Below are positions 37,432 through 46,085 of a stretch of DNA of 64,000 nucleotides, piece after piece. Source of the stretch: Virgibacillus doumboii (lineage in GTDB: Bacteria > Bacillota > Bacilli > Bacillales > Amphibacillaceae); assembly GCF_902806455.1 (NCBI RefSeq), contig NZ_CADCWQ010000001.1:1054001-1118000 (forward strand), given 5' to 3'. Position 1 is the first letter of the stretch. Every line of letters begins with the position of its first letter. A program made the position numbers and the translations under genes. Below the pieces are notes generated by a model that searched no databases, was not told the DNA's origin, and was given only the letters and a program-made list of their open reading frames with translations.

Positions 37432-38079
37432 TTAAAGCACATACATATACACACAAAGGAAATGAAACAGGCTTCCTACTAAAATAAACACGTGAAAAAT
37501 CTCGTGGAAGCCCATATGTTTAAACGACAGGAACTTCGGTTTTAACCAGTAGATAAACGCCCCAATTGTGTAGAACACTCCGCCAAGAATAAGCATGAGC
37601 ATTCCATTTGTACCAATGATTGGTGCGAGCGCGGAACTGTAAAATACAGCAATCCAGCCCATTGCAATGTACAGAAAAGTTGATAACCATCTGGGTGCAT
37701 GGAACCAAACTATCTTAAACGTGACACCACTTATTGCAATCCCGCTAATAACGCCAAAGAGCACCCAGCCAGTGATACCGTTTAAACTAATCAGGCACAG
37801 TGGTGTATAGGTTCCTGCGATTAGCACAAAAATCATGGAGTGGTCAACACGTCGCAAAAATGCAATAACATGATCCTTTGCGACAACCATGTGATAGGTT
37901 GCAGAAGCACTGTACAACAATATCATGCTTGTTCCAAAAATAATCACCGCCACGATTGCGAGGGATGAATTTGTCGTTTCTGCAGCCTTTATGACCATTG
38001 CAAGTAATCCCACAACCGATAAAACAGCACCAAACAAGTGTGTCAGCCCATTGATCGGTTCGCGAATGTAAACACCCAT
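37432..38079 (-). CDS. Hemolysin III / YqfA-like membrane protein
   Basis: About 215 residues, seven helices, of the hemolysin III (PAQR-type) family. Conserved metal-ligand-like motifs are visible: REPINGLTHLFGA near the N-terminus, SATYHMVV and FLRRVDHSMIFVLIAGTYTP in the middle, and GFHEIFHVFILVGSLFHF at the end, supplying His and Asp residues. The family name is historical; activity is unknown here. ATG 38079 has an AAGGTG site 9 nt upstream, which overlaps the longer GTG/TTG starts. Confidence 0.85.
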   Translation of the reverse strand: MGVYIREPINGLTHLFGAVLSVVGLLAMVIKAAETTNSSLAIVAVIIFGTSMILLYSASATYHMVVAKDHVIAFLRRVDHSMIFVLIAGTYTPLCLISLNGITGWVLFGVISGIAISGVTFKIVWFHAPRWLSTFLYIAMGWIAVFYSSALAPIIGTNGMLMLILGGVFYTIGAFIYWLKPKFLSFKHMGFHEIFHVFILVGSLFHFLCVYMYVL

Positions 38080-38213
38080 TTTTATCAACACCTTTATAAG
38101 TGGTTTTAAAAACTATATAGTAATAATATACCTATCAGAACAAGTAGTCAATATTTACTTTGGAATATTCCTGCATTATAATAAAGTAAAATGCAGCGAA
38201 TTGGAGTTTTATT

Positions 38214-38795
38214 ATGAAAAAATTGGAAGAGATTATAGAAAATATGCATTTGGATACCCGTTTATCTTTGGATGAAATACCGGATTTAAATTTGTATATG
38301 GATCAGGTTATCCAATTATTTGAAAAAAAATTTGCGAATTCCAGACGAAATGACGATGAAAAAGTTCTGACGAAAACGATGATTAATAACTATGCAAAGG
38401 GGAAATTATTTTTTCCGATTAATAATAAAAAATACTCGAAAGATCATTTAATTCTTATCAGCATGATTTACCAGATGAAAGGTGCACTATCGATTAACGA
38501 TGTGAAGCAGACATTGGACCAATTAAATAAAAAAGTAACGGATGACGAATTTGATTTAAAAAATCTTTATAACCGTTATCTCCAGTTGGATGAAAACAAT
38601 GTCGGGATGTTTAAGGAAAATATCCAGGAACATAAGAATGAAGTGGCGAATGAAGTAGAGAAACTGGATGATAAAGACAGCGAGTACCTGGAGCAGTTAT
38701 TAATGGTTACCGTTTTAACGAATATGAGTAATTTTTATCGCAGAGCTGCTGAAAATCTGGTAGATGAGATGGCGGAAGATGAAAGAAAGGAGTGA
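38214..38795 (+). CDS. DUF1836 domain protein
   Basis: 193 residues. DUF1836 proteins carry an N-terminal MerR-like helix region; here LTKTMINNYAKGKLFFPINNKKYSKDHLILISMIYQMKGALSI (about 60-105) fits a DNA-binding winged-helix pattern. The C-terminal half is acidic and helical. Function is unknown; regulation of transcription is possible. It precedes the oxidoreductase gene by 7 nt, with that gene's ribosome site inside its own last codons, so they form an operon with ltaA and the deacetylase gene. Confidence 0.68.
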   Translation: MKKLEEIIENMHLDTRLSLDEIPDLNLYMDQVIQLFEKKFANSRRNDDEKVLTKTMINNYAKGKLFFPINNKKYSKDHLILISMIYQMKGALSINDVKQTLDQLNKKVTDDEFDLKNLYNRYLQLDENNVGMFKENIQEHKNEVANEVEKLDDKDSEYLEQLLMVTVLTNMSNFYRRAAENLVDEMAEDERKE

Positions 38796-38802
38796 TTCTG
38801 AC

Positions 38803-39786
38803 ATGAAACTCAGTATATTGGATCAGTCACCTATTTCATCCGGCAAATCACCACAGGAGGCTCTGCAGGCGTCGGTTGAACTGGCAAAAGCGGCTGACAA
38901 AATTGGATACACAAGGTATTGGATGGCGGAGCATCATGATCTTACCGGTCTGGCATGTCCCAATCCTGATGTGATGCTGGGAATTGTCGGTTCACAGACG
39001 GAGCGCATTCGGATTGGTGCAGGTGCTGTGCTTTTGCCGCATTATAAACCTTACAAGGTGGCAGAAACGTATAATCTGCTTGCAACCTTATATCCGGGTC
39101 GGGTTGATTTGGGTATCGGACGTGCGCCGGGAGGGTCTGCAGAGGCATCGATGGCACTTTCAGGAAATTTTTTAGAAAACGTAAAGCAGATGCCTGAGAA
39201 GCTTGATGAATTGTTACAGTTTTTACACAATGATTTTTCTGAAGAGAATATGTATGCAAAAATAAATCCATCGCCGGTCCCTGCAGTCTCACCGGAAACA
39301 TGGCTGTTGGGAACGAGTGAAAAAAGTGCTGATTTAGCTGTCGAAAAAGGATTGCCATATGTTTTTGGCCATTTTATGAGTGATGCGGACGGGCCATCGA
39401 TTGTGAAAAAATATAAAGAAAGTGGATCCAAAACGATTGTAACCGTGTCTGCTGTATGTGCTGAAACAACGGAAGAAGCTCAGGAGCTGGCCTTAAGCAG
39501 CCAATTATGGAATGTCCAGCGTGCGAAAGGAGAAGGGGATGGAAAGGTTCCTTCAGTTGATGCTTCCAAAGTATATTCTTTTTCAGAGGAAGAATTGGAA
39601 ACTGTCTCACGAATGAAGCAAAAAATGATTGTTGGCAACCCACGGGAAGTTCGTCAACAATTAGAACAATTGCAGGCAAGGTATGATACAGATGAAATAA
39701 TGGTTGTCACGATTACGCACAGTTATAAGGCACGGTTGAGGTCATATGAATTAATAGCAGAGGAAATGATGGAGGGGAAACGATGA
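38803..39786 (+). CDS. LLM-class flavin-dependent oxidoreductase
   Basis: 327 residues, bacterial luciferase-like TIM barrel that uses reduced flavin. Typical motifs: KLSILDQSPIS at the start, RYWMAEHHD near 45, GAGAVLLPHYKPYKVAE near 85, and RVDLGIGRAPG near 107. The group is annotated MsnO8/YceB-like; substrates are unknown. ATG 38803 has an AAAGGAGTGA site that overlaps the previous stop. It overlaps ltaA by 4 nt. Confidence 0.85.
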   Translation: MKLSILDQSPISSGKSPQEALQASVELAKAADKIGYTRYWMAEHHDLTGLACPNPDVMLGIVGSQTERIRIGAGAVLLPHYKPYKVAETYNLLATLYPGRVDLGIGRAPGGSAEASMALSGNFLENVKQMPEKLDELLQFLHNDFSEENMYAKINPSPVPAVSPETWLLGTSEKSADLAVEKGLPYVFGHFMSDADGPSIVKKYKESGSKTIVTVSAVCAETTEEAQELALSSQLWNVQRAKGEGDGKVPSVDASKVYSFSEEELETVSRMKQKMIVGNPREVRQQLEQLQARYDTDEIMVVTITHSYKARLRSYELIAEEMMEGKR

Positions 39787-40802
39787 TTGATTTACGGAGT
39801 GATACAGTAACTAAACCAACACAGAAAATGAGACGAGCTGCATTTGAAGCGGAAGTCGGGGATGATGTATACGGAGAAGACCCGACGCTGAATGAACTGG
39901 AGCAACTGGCCGCTTCTATGCTTGGAAAAGAAGTAGCCATGTTCGTCCCAAGTGGAACACAGGGGAATCAGATTGCTGTGCTGACTCATTGCCAGAAGGG
40001 GCAGGAAATTATATTGGAAGCGGAATCCCATATTTTTATTTATGAAGGTGCGTCCATTTCAGCACTAGCCGGTGTCCAGCCACGCACGGTTAAGGGACAA
40101 AATGGGGTGATGGATCCTATAGAAGTCGAATCGGTTATTCGTGGAAATGACGTTCATTTCCCTGAAACGGGACTTATTTGCCTGGAAAATACCCACAACC
40201 GTGCAGGTGGAGCTGTTGTCCCCCTTGAAAAAGTGAAAGAGACATATGAAGTGGCTTCGGAGAATGGGATTCCTGTTCATCTTGATGGAGCACGATTGTT
40301 TAATGCATCTGTGGCCACTGGAATTAATGTAAAAGAATATGCGGCATATACGGATTCAGTCCAGTTTTGCTTATCGAAAGGGCTGGGGGCACCCGTTGGC
40401 TCGATTATAGCGGGAACAGAAGCTTTTATTCAACGTGCCCGCAAATGGCGGAAACGTCTTGGCGGCGGATTGCGTCAGGCAGGGATTATCGCTGCACCAG
40501 GACTTGTTGCACTGCGGAAGATGGTTGACCGTTTGGAAGAAGATCATGAAAATGCGCGAGTGCTGGCATCCGGGCTTAACGAGATTAACGGCTTAACGGT
40601 TGAAAATAATGTAGACACGAATATAGTGCTCGTTAATACGGAAGGAGTGGGCTTGACGGCTACACAGTTGTTAGAGAGGTTGAAGGAAGCCGAGGTGCTT
40701 GCAGTGCCGTTTGGTCCAAATACAGTTCGTTTTGTAACACATTTTGATGTGACGAAAGAAGAAATACAAACAGTTCTTGGCAAAGTAGCTGAAATAGTGT
40801 AG
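39783..40802 (+). CDS. ltaA: Low-specificity L-threonine aldolase
   Basis: PLP-dependent enzyme that cleaves threonine or allo-threonine to glycine and acetaldehyde. 339 residues, normal. Visible: the N-terminal IDLRSDTVTKPT, GDDVYGEDPT, PSGTQGNQIA, HLDGARLFNA, and the PLP Lys in FCLSKGLGAPVGS near residue 200. The GGAGGGG site is optimally spaced, and the ATG overlaps the upstream stop (ATGA). It ends two bases before the next gene's ribosome site. Confidence 0.94.
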   Translation: MIDLRSDTVTKPTQKMRRAAFEAEVGDDVYGEDPTLNELEQLAASMLGKEVAMFVPSGTQGNQIAVLTHCQKGQEIILEAESHIFIYEGASISALAGVQPRTVKGQNGVMDPIEVESVIRGNDVHFPETGLICLENTHNRAGGAVVPLEKVKETYEVASENGIPVHLDGARLFNASVATGINVKEYAAYTDSVQFCLSKGLGAPVGSIIAGTEAFIQRARKWRKRLGGGLRQAGIIAAPGLVALRKMVDRLEEDHENARVLASGLNEINGLTVENNVDTNIVLVNTEGVGLTATQLLERLKEAEVLAVPFGPNTVRFVTHFDVTKEEIQTVLGKVAEIV

Positions 40803-40811
40803 GTGGAGAAA

Positions 40812-42065
40812 TTGCGTCAACTAAAATTATTGATAATAATTTTTTTACTGGTTTTCACAGCAGCCTGTGATTCTGAAAAAACTGCTGAAAAGTCACCTGA
40901 AAATCAGATTGGACTGGATACGAAGGAAGGTCCGGATCAGATTCTGGATGCCGGCGATGTATTTAATAAAGCTGAGCAGGGGCTCGTTCCGTCAAGCAGA
41001 TTTAATGCGATTAACAGCACGATTGTCGAAGTTAAAGCAGAATGGGGAGAACCGGACCGTGTGGATAATGCAGGTGAAGGAATGTATGCCACGTATGCAC
41101 AACGAAACATTACGTTTGGTTATAACAAATCCGGACAGATATTTGACGTTCGGTCTGATGCAGAAGATATTCAGGCGTTGACCATCGGTGAGGTGAAAAA
41201 TGCTTTGGGTGAGCCGGATGAAGTTACCAGCTACAGGGAGGATCAGATAGTAGCTTTCAACCTGAATCCAATTGCGCTGAAGTTTATTTTTCGAAATGGC
41301 AGTGAAAATGTTCATCACATCTCGGTAATCAATCAGGAAGAAGCACAATCAGATTATGTGCTGGACATTAAAGGGAAATCAAATCAGCTTTCCGAAGAGG
41401 GATGGCAGAACATGAAAAACTGGCGTAAGCAGATTATTAATTTTGCACAGGAACAGAATCATGTTTACACAAATGGCCCGGATAAGAAAATGGTCGCGTT
41501 AACTTTTGACGATGGACCGGATGATGACATTACCCCGGCTATTGTTGACATACTTTCCGATTATAACGTCACAGGTAATTTCTTTTTTGAAGGACGGAAA
41601 GTTGAGCAGCATCCTGGAATTGTTGAAAAAGCGTTTGAGAAAGGCAACCTGGTCTTAAGTCATGGTTTCACACACACAGATTTAACAACTATGGGTAAAG
41701 AGCAGATTTTATCAGAAATCGAAAGGACCGAAAAGGCAATTGAGTCGGCAATCGGAGTAAAGCCTGCCATAATCCGGACACCATATGGCGAGACTGATGA
41801 GCGTGTTGCATTGATAGCGAAAAATAATGGCTATTCGATTGTGCTGTGGTCAATAGATACATTGGACTGGTCACAAAAAGAATCGCAAAATATTGTTAAT
41901 AACGTAGTAGACAATATCCGAAACGGTGATATTATTTTGATGCATTCCAATGCCGGACGTACGGCGACGAAAGAGGCACTTCCCGCTATTATTGAATCAT
42001 TGCAGGGAAGGAATTTTGAAATCGTCGGGTTGGATGAAATGTTGAATATTAAAGCTTATCAATGA
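40812..42065 (+). CDS. Lipoprotein with DUF4309 and NodB polysaccharide deacetylase domains
   Basis: About 417 residues. A signal peptide with the lipobox-like FTAAC near residue 19 suggests lipid anchoring outside the membrane. Residues about 55-190 repeat a YjgB/DUF4309-like segment (IVEVKAEWGEPDRVDNAG, then VKNALGEPDEVTSYRE). Residues about 225-410 are a NodB deacetylase with TFDDGPDD, SHGFTHTD, RTPYGETD and ILMHS motifs, so it may deacetylate peptidoglycan or another glycan. TTG 40812 is preferred because the site AGGTGG lies 5 nt upstream. The domain pairing is unusual. Confidence 0.82.
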   Translation: MRQLKLLIIIFLLVFTAACDSEKTAEKSPENQIGLDTKEGPDQILDAGDVFNKAEQGLVPSSRFNAINSTIVEVKAEWGEPDRVDNAGEGMYATYAQRNITFGYNKSGQIFDVRSDAEDIQALTIGEVKNALGEPDEVTSYREDQIVAFNLNPIALKFIFRNGSENVHHISVINQEEAQSDYVLDIKGKSNQLSEEGWQNMKNWRKQIINFAQEQNHVYTNGPDKKMVALTFDDGPDDDITPAIVDILSDYNVTGNFFFEGRKVEQHPGIVEKAFEKGNLVLSHGFTHTDLTTMGKEQILSEIERTEKAIESAIGVKPAIIRTPYGETDERVALIAKNNGYSIVLWSIDTLDWSQKESQNIVNNVVDNIRNGDIILMHSNAGRTATKEALPAIIESLQGRNFEIVGLDEMLNIKAYQ

Positions 42066-42100
42066 ACTGAAGTTATTTTTAAAAACGAACTCATATTGAA

Positions 42101-42137
42101 AGCAGGAAAATTTCATGTAAATTTTCCTGCTGTTTTT
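42101..42137 (+). terminator. Intrinsic terminator of the ltaA-deacetylase operon
   Basis: AGCAGGAAAATTT (42101-42113) pairs perfectly with AAATTTTCCTGCT (42119-42131), followed by GTTTTTATT. Confidence 0.88.
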
Positions 42138-42192
42138 ATTGATTTTTTTAAGGATATTAAAGGTTTGAATATAAAGAAGCATTCTAAAAGTT

Positions 42193-42341
42193 ATGAGTTA
42201 CCGAATGAAGCTTGAAATCGAAATAACGGTAACTCATCAAGGCCATGAGTGCCCGAATGAAGTTTGAAATCGGGAAAACGGTAACTCATTGAGGCCATGA
42301 GTGCCCGAACGAAGCTTGAAATCGGAAAAACGGTAACTCAT
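42193..42341. repeat. Three 52-nt tandem units, each an inverted repeat
   Basis: Units start at 42193, 42245 and 42297, exactly 52 nt apart. Each begins with ATGAGT(T/G)(A/C)CCG and ends with CGGTAACTCAT, so unit 1 is a perfect 11-bp inverted repeat and units 2 and 3 have two mismatches. The centre GAA(T/C)GAAG(C/T)TTGAAATCG is conserved. It lies just upstream of the liaI promoter. The constant centres exclude a CRISPR array. Confidence 0.82.
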
Positions 42342-42438
42342 CAATATAGGAAGGTTATTTTTCCGCTTTTGTATATATTTAAAACTCTCCACATTAATGT
42401 CACCCCTTTTATACCAACTTATCCTCGAAAAATACGCC

Positions 42439-42500
42439 TCAGGTCCTAGTCCAAAATATGGCTCTGGATCATTACGGAGAATCACCCAACTCGGTATGAT
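42439..42500 (+). promoter_or_regulatory. Promoter and possible LiaR site of liaI
   Basis: TTACGG (42472-42477), a 17-nt spacer and TATGAT (42495-42500). About 20 nt upstream is CAGGTCCTAGTCCA (42440-42453), with a GTCC-TA-GTCC direct repeat, where LiaR would be expected to bind. The match to the LiaR consensus is not certain. Confidence 0.4.
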
Positions 42501-42525
42501 GAATGTAAGAAAGGAGGCGGGATAC

Positions 42526-42879
42526 ATGAAGAAATTTATGTTGTTTGTCGGTGGGCTGATTACATTTTTTATTTTGCTCGCGAACCTCGGACCTATGATT
42601 TTGCTGGGGCTCAGTGTTTGGCTGCTGTATGTCATCTTTAAACAATTTGTCAAAAGTGATTCCACAGCCGGAAAAATCGGCTGGATAATAGCAGGATTGT
42701 TTGTACTTGGTATTGGGCTATCCAACATTTATGCAGTAATCGGAGTTGCGGCAGCATATGTGCTGTACCTGATTTATAAGAGCTGGAAGCAAGAAGACAG
42801 TGATCCAGTTGGACAAGTAGTGGAAGATAATGATCCGTTTACAAATTTTGAGCGACAATGGGCAGAAATCAACAGATAA
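42526..42879 (+). CDS. liaI: LiaI-like membrane protein
   Basis: 117 residues with about four helices; the small membrane anchor that recruits LiaH under envelope stress in Bacillus. ATG 42526 has an AAAGGAGGCG site; the frame upstream has no start signal. Longer than Bacillus subtilis LiaI (126 residues or so) only in the tail region, which ends in an acidic segment. Identification rests mainly on position directly before liaH-liaF-liaS-liaR. Confidence 0.8.
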   Translation: MKKFMLFVGGLITFFILLANLGPMILLGLSVWLLYVIFKQFVKSDSTAGKIGWIIAGLFVLGIGLSNIYAVIGVAAAYVLYLIYKSWKQEDSDPVGQVVEDNDPFTNFERQWAEINR

Positions 42880-42900
42880 AATAAAAAGGAGCGATTTATA

Positions 42901-43530
42901 ATGACGAATATATTTACCCGTATTAAGGATTCGGTATCAGCTGACCTTCATCATATGATGGACCAGAAAGAGCAGCGTAATCCGATTTCAGCGTTAAATC
43001 AATATTTACGCCAAAGTGAGCAGGAAAAGGATAAAGTACGCAGATTGATCGAGCGTCAGTACAAGCTCAGGGATGAATTCACAAGGGAATATCATAAAGC
43101 CCAGGATATGGCCGATAAAAGATTGAAGCAGGCCGGCGTTGCTGAAAAGGCCGGTGAAGAACAAATGCAGGAATTTGCGATGAAAGAACATGAGGAATAT
43201 CAGGTTCGTGCAGACCGGATGAAAGCATCCCGTGAAGAAGCGGTTCAGCAACTGGAAACACTGGAACAAAAATACGAAGAAATGAAGCACAAATTGAAGG
43301 ATATGCATTTACGCCGGATGGAACTGATGGGCCGGGAAAATATTGCACATGCGAATCATCAAATCAATAAAGTTGTTGATGAAACATCAGAAAAATCATT
43401 TTCGAAGTTCGATGAAATGGAGCAATACATCGAGGGCCTGGAATACAAAGTAAACAGTGCTTTTTACCGAAGTACATTCGACAGTAAAATAGCCAAGCTG
43501 GAAAAAGAAATGCAGGAGAAGGCTAACTAA
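42901..43530 (+). CDS. liaH: PspA/IM30-family protein LiaH
   Basis: 209 residues, almost wholly coiled coil (about 30-200), as in phage-shock proteins that assemble into large rings at the membrane when cell-wall synthesis is disturbed. The N-terminus MTNIFTRIKDSVSADLHHMMDQKEQ-NP is typical of LiaH, including the ADLHxxLDxKEQKNP pattern. Ribosome site AAAAGGAGCG. It follows liaI by 21 nt. It is the main LiaR-controlled product in bacilli. Confidence 0.9.
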   Translation: MTNIFTRIKDSVSADLHHMMDQKEQRNPISALNQYLRQSEQEKDKVRRLIERQYKLRDEFTREYHKAQDMADKRLKQAGVAEKAGEEQMQEFAMKEHEEYQVRADRMKASREEAVQQLETLEQKYEEMKHKLKDMHLRRMELMGRENIAHANHQINKVVDETSEKSFSKFDEMEQYIEGLEYKVNSAFYRSTFDSKIAKLEKEMQEKAN

Positions 43531-43572
43531 AAATAAAGCTGGCGCCCTTATACAGCAACCTGCAAAAAAATG

Positions 43573-43608
43573 ATATACTTGTGAACAGGCGCAGTTGTTC
43601 TGCGTCTA
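43573..43608 (+). promoter_or_regulatory. Possible internal promoter of liaFSR
   Basis: An extended -10 TGATATACT (box at 43574-43579) with no clear -35, followed by a GCGCAG/CTGCGT hairpin (43590-43606). A weak constitutive promoter ahead of the signalling genes is known in Bacillus subtilis. Tentative. Confidence 0.35.
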
Positions 43609-43638
43609 TTCTACATAATAGAGAAAGGGGATCACTTC

Positions 43639-44367
43639 ATGTTTCAACGTTTGTCGACAGATACGTTCAACTGGATATTGATTATTGGAGTGATTCTTTT
43701 TGTAATAGAAATTGCTTTTTTTCATGGTGGGATGATCGTATCGGCGTTATTTTCGGGATTTATGATTTATATCGGCTGGAAAAAATTCACTCATCTTTGG
43801 GGCAAGATTTTATTCTGGCTTGGTGTTGTCGGGCTCATTTTTGCCATATTGAATATGCTGGCAGTCCGCTTTTTAATTCTGGCAGCTATCGTTATATTTC
43901 TCATTAACTATTCAAAATCCAAGCAGGAAGCGGAGCGTATCCATCCTGAACTCCCCCGTGAAGTCATCAACATGGATCCAGTCACTCAGGTTAAACCGTT
44001 ATTTGACCATAAGATTTTTGGCGATCAGAATACTTCAGATACAGCCTATCAATGGCGGGATATTAATATTCACGGAGCATTTGGTGACCGGGTAATTGAT
44101 TTAAGCAACACCGTTCTTCCGAATGATACAGCGGTCATTTCCATTCGCCATATGGTTGGTAATATCGTAGTCTACATTCCGTACGAGGTGGAAGTGAGCG
44201 TACATCACAGTTCCATTTTTGGAAGGGCACATATTTTAGGAGAACAAAATTGGAAGCTAATAAATCAATCGCTTTTATATCAAACGAAAAATTATGATAC
44301 TGCTTTTCCACGGGTGAAAATTGTAACATCCGTAATTTCCGGGGATATCGAGGTGAAACGGATATGA
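43639..44367 (+). CDS. liaF: LiaF, negative regulator of LiaRS
   Basis: 242 residues: three to four N-terminal helices (about 1-95) and a C-terminal cell-wall-active antibiotic response domain (DUF2154-like; DINIHGAFGDRVIDLSNTVLPNDTAVISIRHMVGNIVVYIPYEVEVSVHHSS). LiaF keeps the kinase LiaS inactive without stress. Ribosome site AAAGGGGA. liaG, which precedes liaF in Bacillus subtilis, is missing. It overlaps liaS by 4 nt. Confidence 0.9.
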   Translation: MFQRLSTDTFNWILIIGVILFVIEIAFFHGGMIVSALFSGFMIYIGWKKFTHLWGKILFWLGVVGLIFAILNMLAVRFLILAAIVIFLINYSKSKQEAERIHPELPREVINMDPVTQVKPLFDHKIFGDQNTSDTAYQWRDINIHGAFGDRVIDLSNTVLPNDTAVISIRHMVGNIVVYIPYEVEVSVHHSSIFGRAHILGEQNWKLINQSLLYQTKNYDTAFPRVKIVTSVISGDIEVKRI

Positions 44368-45407
44368 GTCCAATTCTGCGTCATGTTTTCACTGCGATAT
44401 TGTTCAGTTTATTGATTACTCTGGTAATGATCGGGGTAACATTCATCGCATTCCCGTTGGATGACTGGTCACTGCTTTTGAAAAAAACATTATATGATAT
44501 TCCGTTTTATGTGTTTGTTGTCAGTATTCCGGTAGTCGCCGGTGCAATTATTGGTATTACAACCGGATGGTATTGGCGGCAGCGGCTTCAACAGGTTTCC
44601 AGACATTTGGATGAAATTGTAAAAGGTCAAAAGATTTCGGACGACGACGAGCCGTACAAAGAGCTGAGTAAGATTCATCAGCACATGGAGCAAATCCAGG
44701 AAAAAATACGAATACAAACGGAAAATGCACAGCGCCTTGCTACAGAACGAGCGAATGAGAGGGAAAAAAGTTTACAGGAGATTGTAGTTCAGGAGAGAAA
44801 CCGTCTGGCAAGGGAATTGCATGATTCTGTCAGTCAGCAGTTGTTTGCAGCGTCCATGATGATGTCAGCAATCAATGAATCCAATCCTCCTGAAGATGAT
44901 TCTTTGAAACAACAAATGCAGATGGTGGAAAAAATGATCCATCAATCACAACTGGAGATGCGTGCTCTCCTGCTTCATTTACGGCCGGTAGCACTGAAAG
45001 GTAAGTCATTGCAGGAAGGAACCAAAGAACTGTTGGCTGAATTAACCCAAAAAGTACCGATGGAAATCGATTCAAAGCTTGAGGAATTTTCAATTGATAA
45101 GGGTGTGGAGGATCAGTTATTCCGTATTTTGCAGGAGTCGGTTTCAAACACACTCCGTCATGCGAAAGCCTCAACCCTTCATGTAATGCTGATTGAGCGG
45201 GATGAAACAATCATATTACGGACAGTGGATAATGGTGTTGGTTTTGATATGGAAAACGTCAGAACAAGTTCGTATGGCCTGCAAAACATGCGCGAACGGG
45301 CTTTTGAAATAGGAGGAACATGTAAAGTGATCAGCCTGCCTGATGAAGGAACACGGTTGGAGGTTAAAGTCCCAACGATGAAAAAAGAAGGTGAAAGTCT
45401 TGATTAA
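44364..45407 (+). CDS. liaS: Sensor histidine kinase LiaS
   Basis: 347 residues: two helices (about 8-28 and 47-67) with a very short extracellular loop, marking an intramembrane-sensing kinase; a HAMP-like linker; and a HisKA_3 domain with phospho-acceptor His in ERNRLARELHDSVSQQLFA near residue 152. The ATPase domain has N-box LQESVSNTLRHAKA and G-box DNGVGFD and YGLQNMRERA. It phosphorylates LiaR. It overlaps both liaF and liaR. Confidence 0.92.
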   Translation: MSPILRHVFTAILFSLLITLVMIGVTFIAFPLDDWSLLLKKTLYDIPFYVFVVSIPVVAGAIIGITTGWYWRQRLQQVSRHLDEIVKGQKISDDDEPYKELSKIHQHMEQIQEKIRIQTENAQRLATERANEREKSLQEIVVQERNRLARELHDSVSQQLFAASMMMSAINESNPPEDDSLKQQMQMVEKMIHQSQLEMRALLLHLRPVALKGKSLQEGTKELLAELTQKVPMEIDSKLEEFSIDKGVEDQLFRILQESVSNTLRHAKASTLHVMLIERDETIILRTVDNGVGFDMENVRTSSYGLQNMRERAFEIGGTCKVISLPDEGTRLEVKVPTMKKEGESLD

Positions 45408-46035
45408 TGTATTATTTGCCGATGATCATGAGATGGTACGAATTGGTGTGACAGCCTATTTATCATCCCAGCCCGATATCGATGTAGTTGCCGAAGCTGA
45501 TGATGGCGGGGATGCTGTCCGGCTTGCTTTGGAGCTTAAACCTGATATCATTCTGATGGACCTGGTAATGAAAGAAATGGATGGAATTGAGGCGACGAAG
45601 AAGATTATTGAACAGTGGCCTGAAGCTAAAATAATCGTTGTGACCAGCTTTCTGGATGATGAAAAAGTATATCCGGCACTTGAAGCAGGCGCGACAAGCT
45701 ACATGTTGAAAACGTCAAAGGCAAACGAAATTGCTGATGCAATTCGGGCTACACATGAAGGACAGTCGATTTTGGAGCCTGAAGTAACAGGAAAAATTAT
45801 GAATCGGATGCGAGAAAAACCTGTTGAAAATCTTCATGACCAATTAACTGACAGGGAAACGGAAATACTTATGCTTGTTGCCCAGGGAAAGTCAAACCAG
45901 GAAATAGCGGATGAACTATTTATTGCTCTAAAAACGGTCAAAGTGCATGTCAGCAATATTTTAGGGAAGCTGGAAGTACAGGACCGGACACAGGCGGTAA
46001 TTTATGCGTTTAATCATAATCTGGTGAAAGAATAA
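45400..46035 (+). CDS. liaR: Response regulator LiaR
   Basis: NarL/FixJ-family regulator of 211 residues. The receiver domain has the acidic pair in FADDHEMVRIG, phospho-acceptor Asp in ILMDLVMKEMDGIEA near 53, Thr in VVTSF and Lys in YMLKTSKA. The LuxR helix-turn-helix is LTDRETEILMLVAQGKSNQEIADELFIALKTVKVHVSNILGKL. TTG 45400 is preferred, 5 nt after GAAGGTGA, and matches family N-termini (M-INVLFADDHE). It activates liaIH in the known system. Confidence 0.93.
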   Translation: MINVLFADDHEMVRIGVTAYLSSQPDIDVVAEADDGGDAVRLALELKPDIILMDLVMKEMDGIEATKKIIEQWPEAKIIVVTSFLDDEKVYPALEAGATSYMLKTSKANEIADAIRATHEGQSILEPEVTGKIMNRMREKPVENLHDQLTDRETEILMLVAQGKSNQEIADELFIALKTVKVHVSNILGKLEVQDRTQAVIYAFNHNLVKE

Positions 46036-46058
46036 TAGCGGAAGTACTATTTTCCATG

Positions 46059-46085
46059 AAAAAAGCCACAATCACTGTGGCTTTT
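46059..46085. terminator. Bidirectional terminator after liaR
   Basis: AAAAAGCCACA (46059-46069) pairs perfectly with TGTGGCTTTTT (46075-46085), between convergent genes. The 3' end of the minus-strand gene lies within it. Confidence 0.87.

Noticed and set aside
42193..42341. CRISPR array
   Set aside because: Unit centres are conserved rather than variable, only three units, and no cas genes are near.
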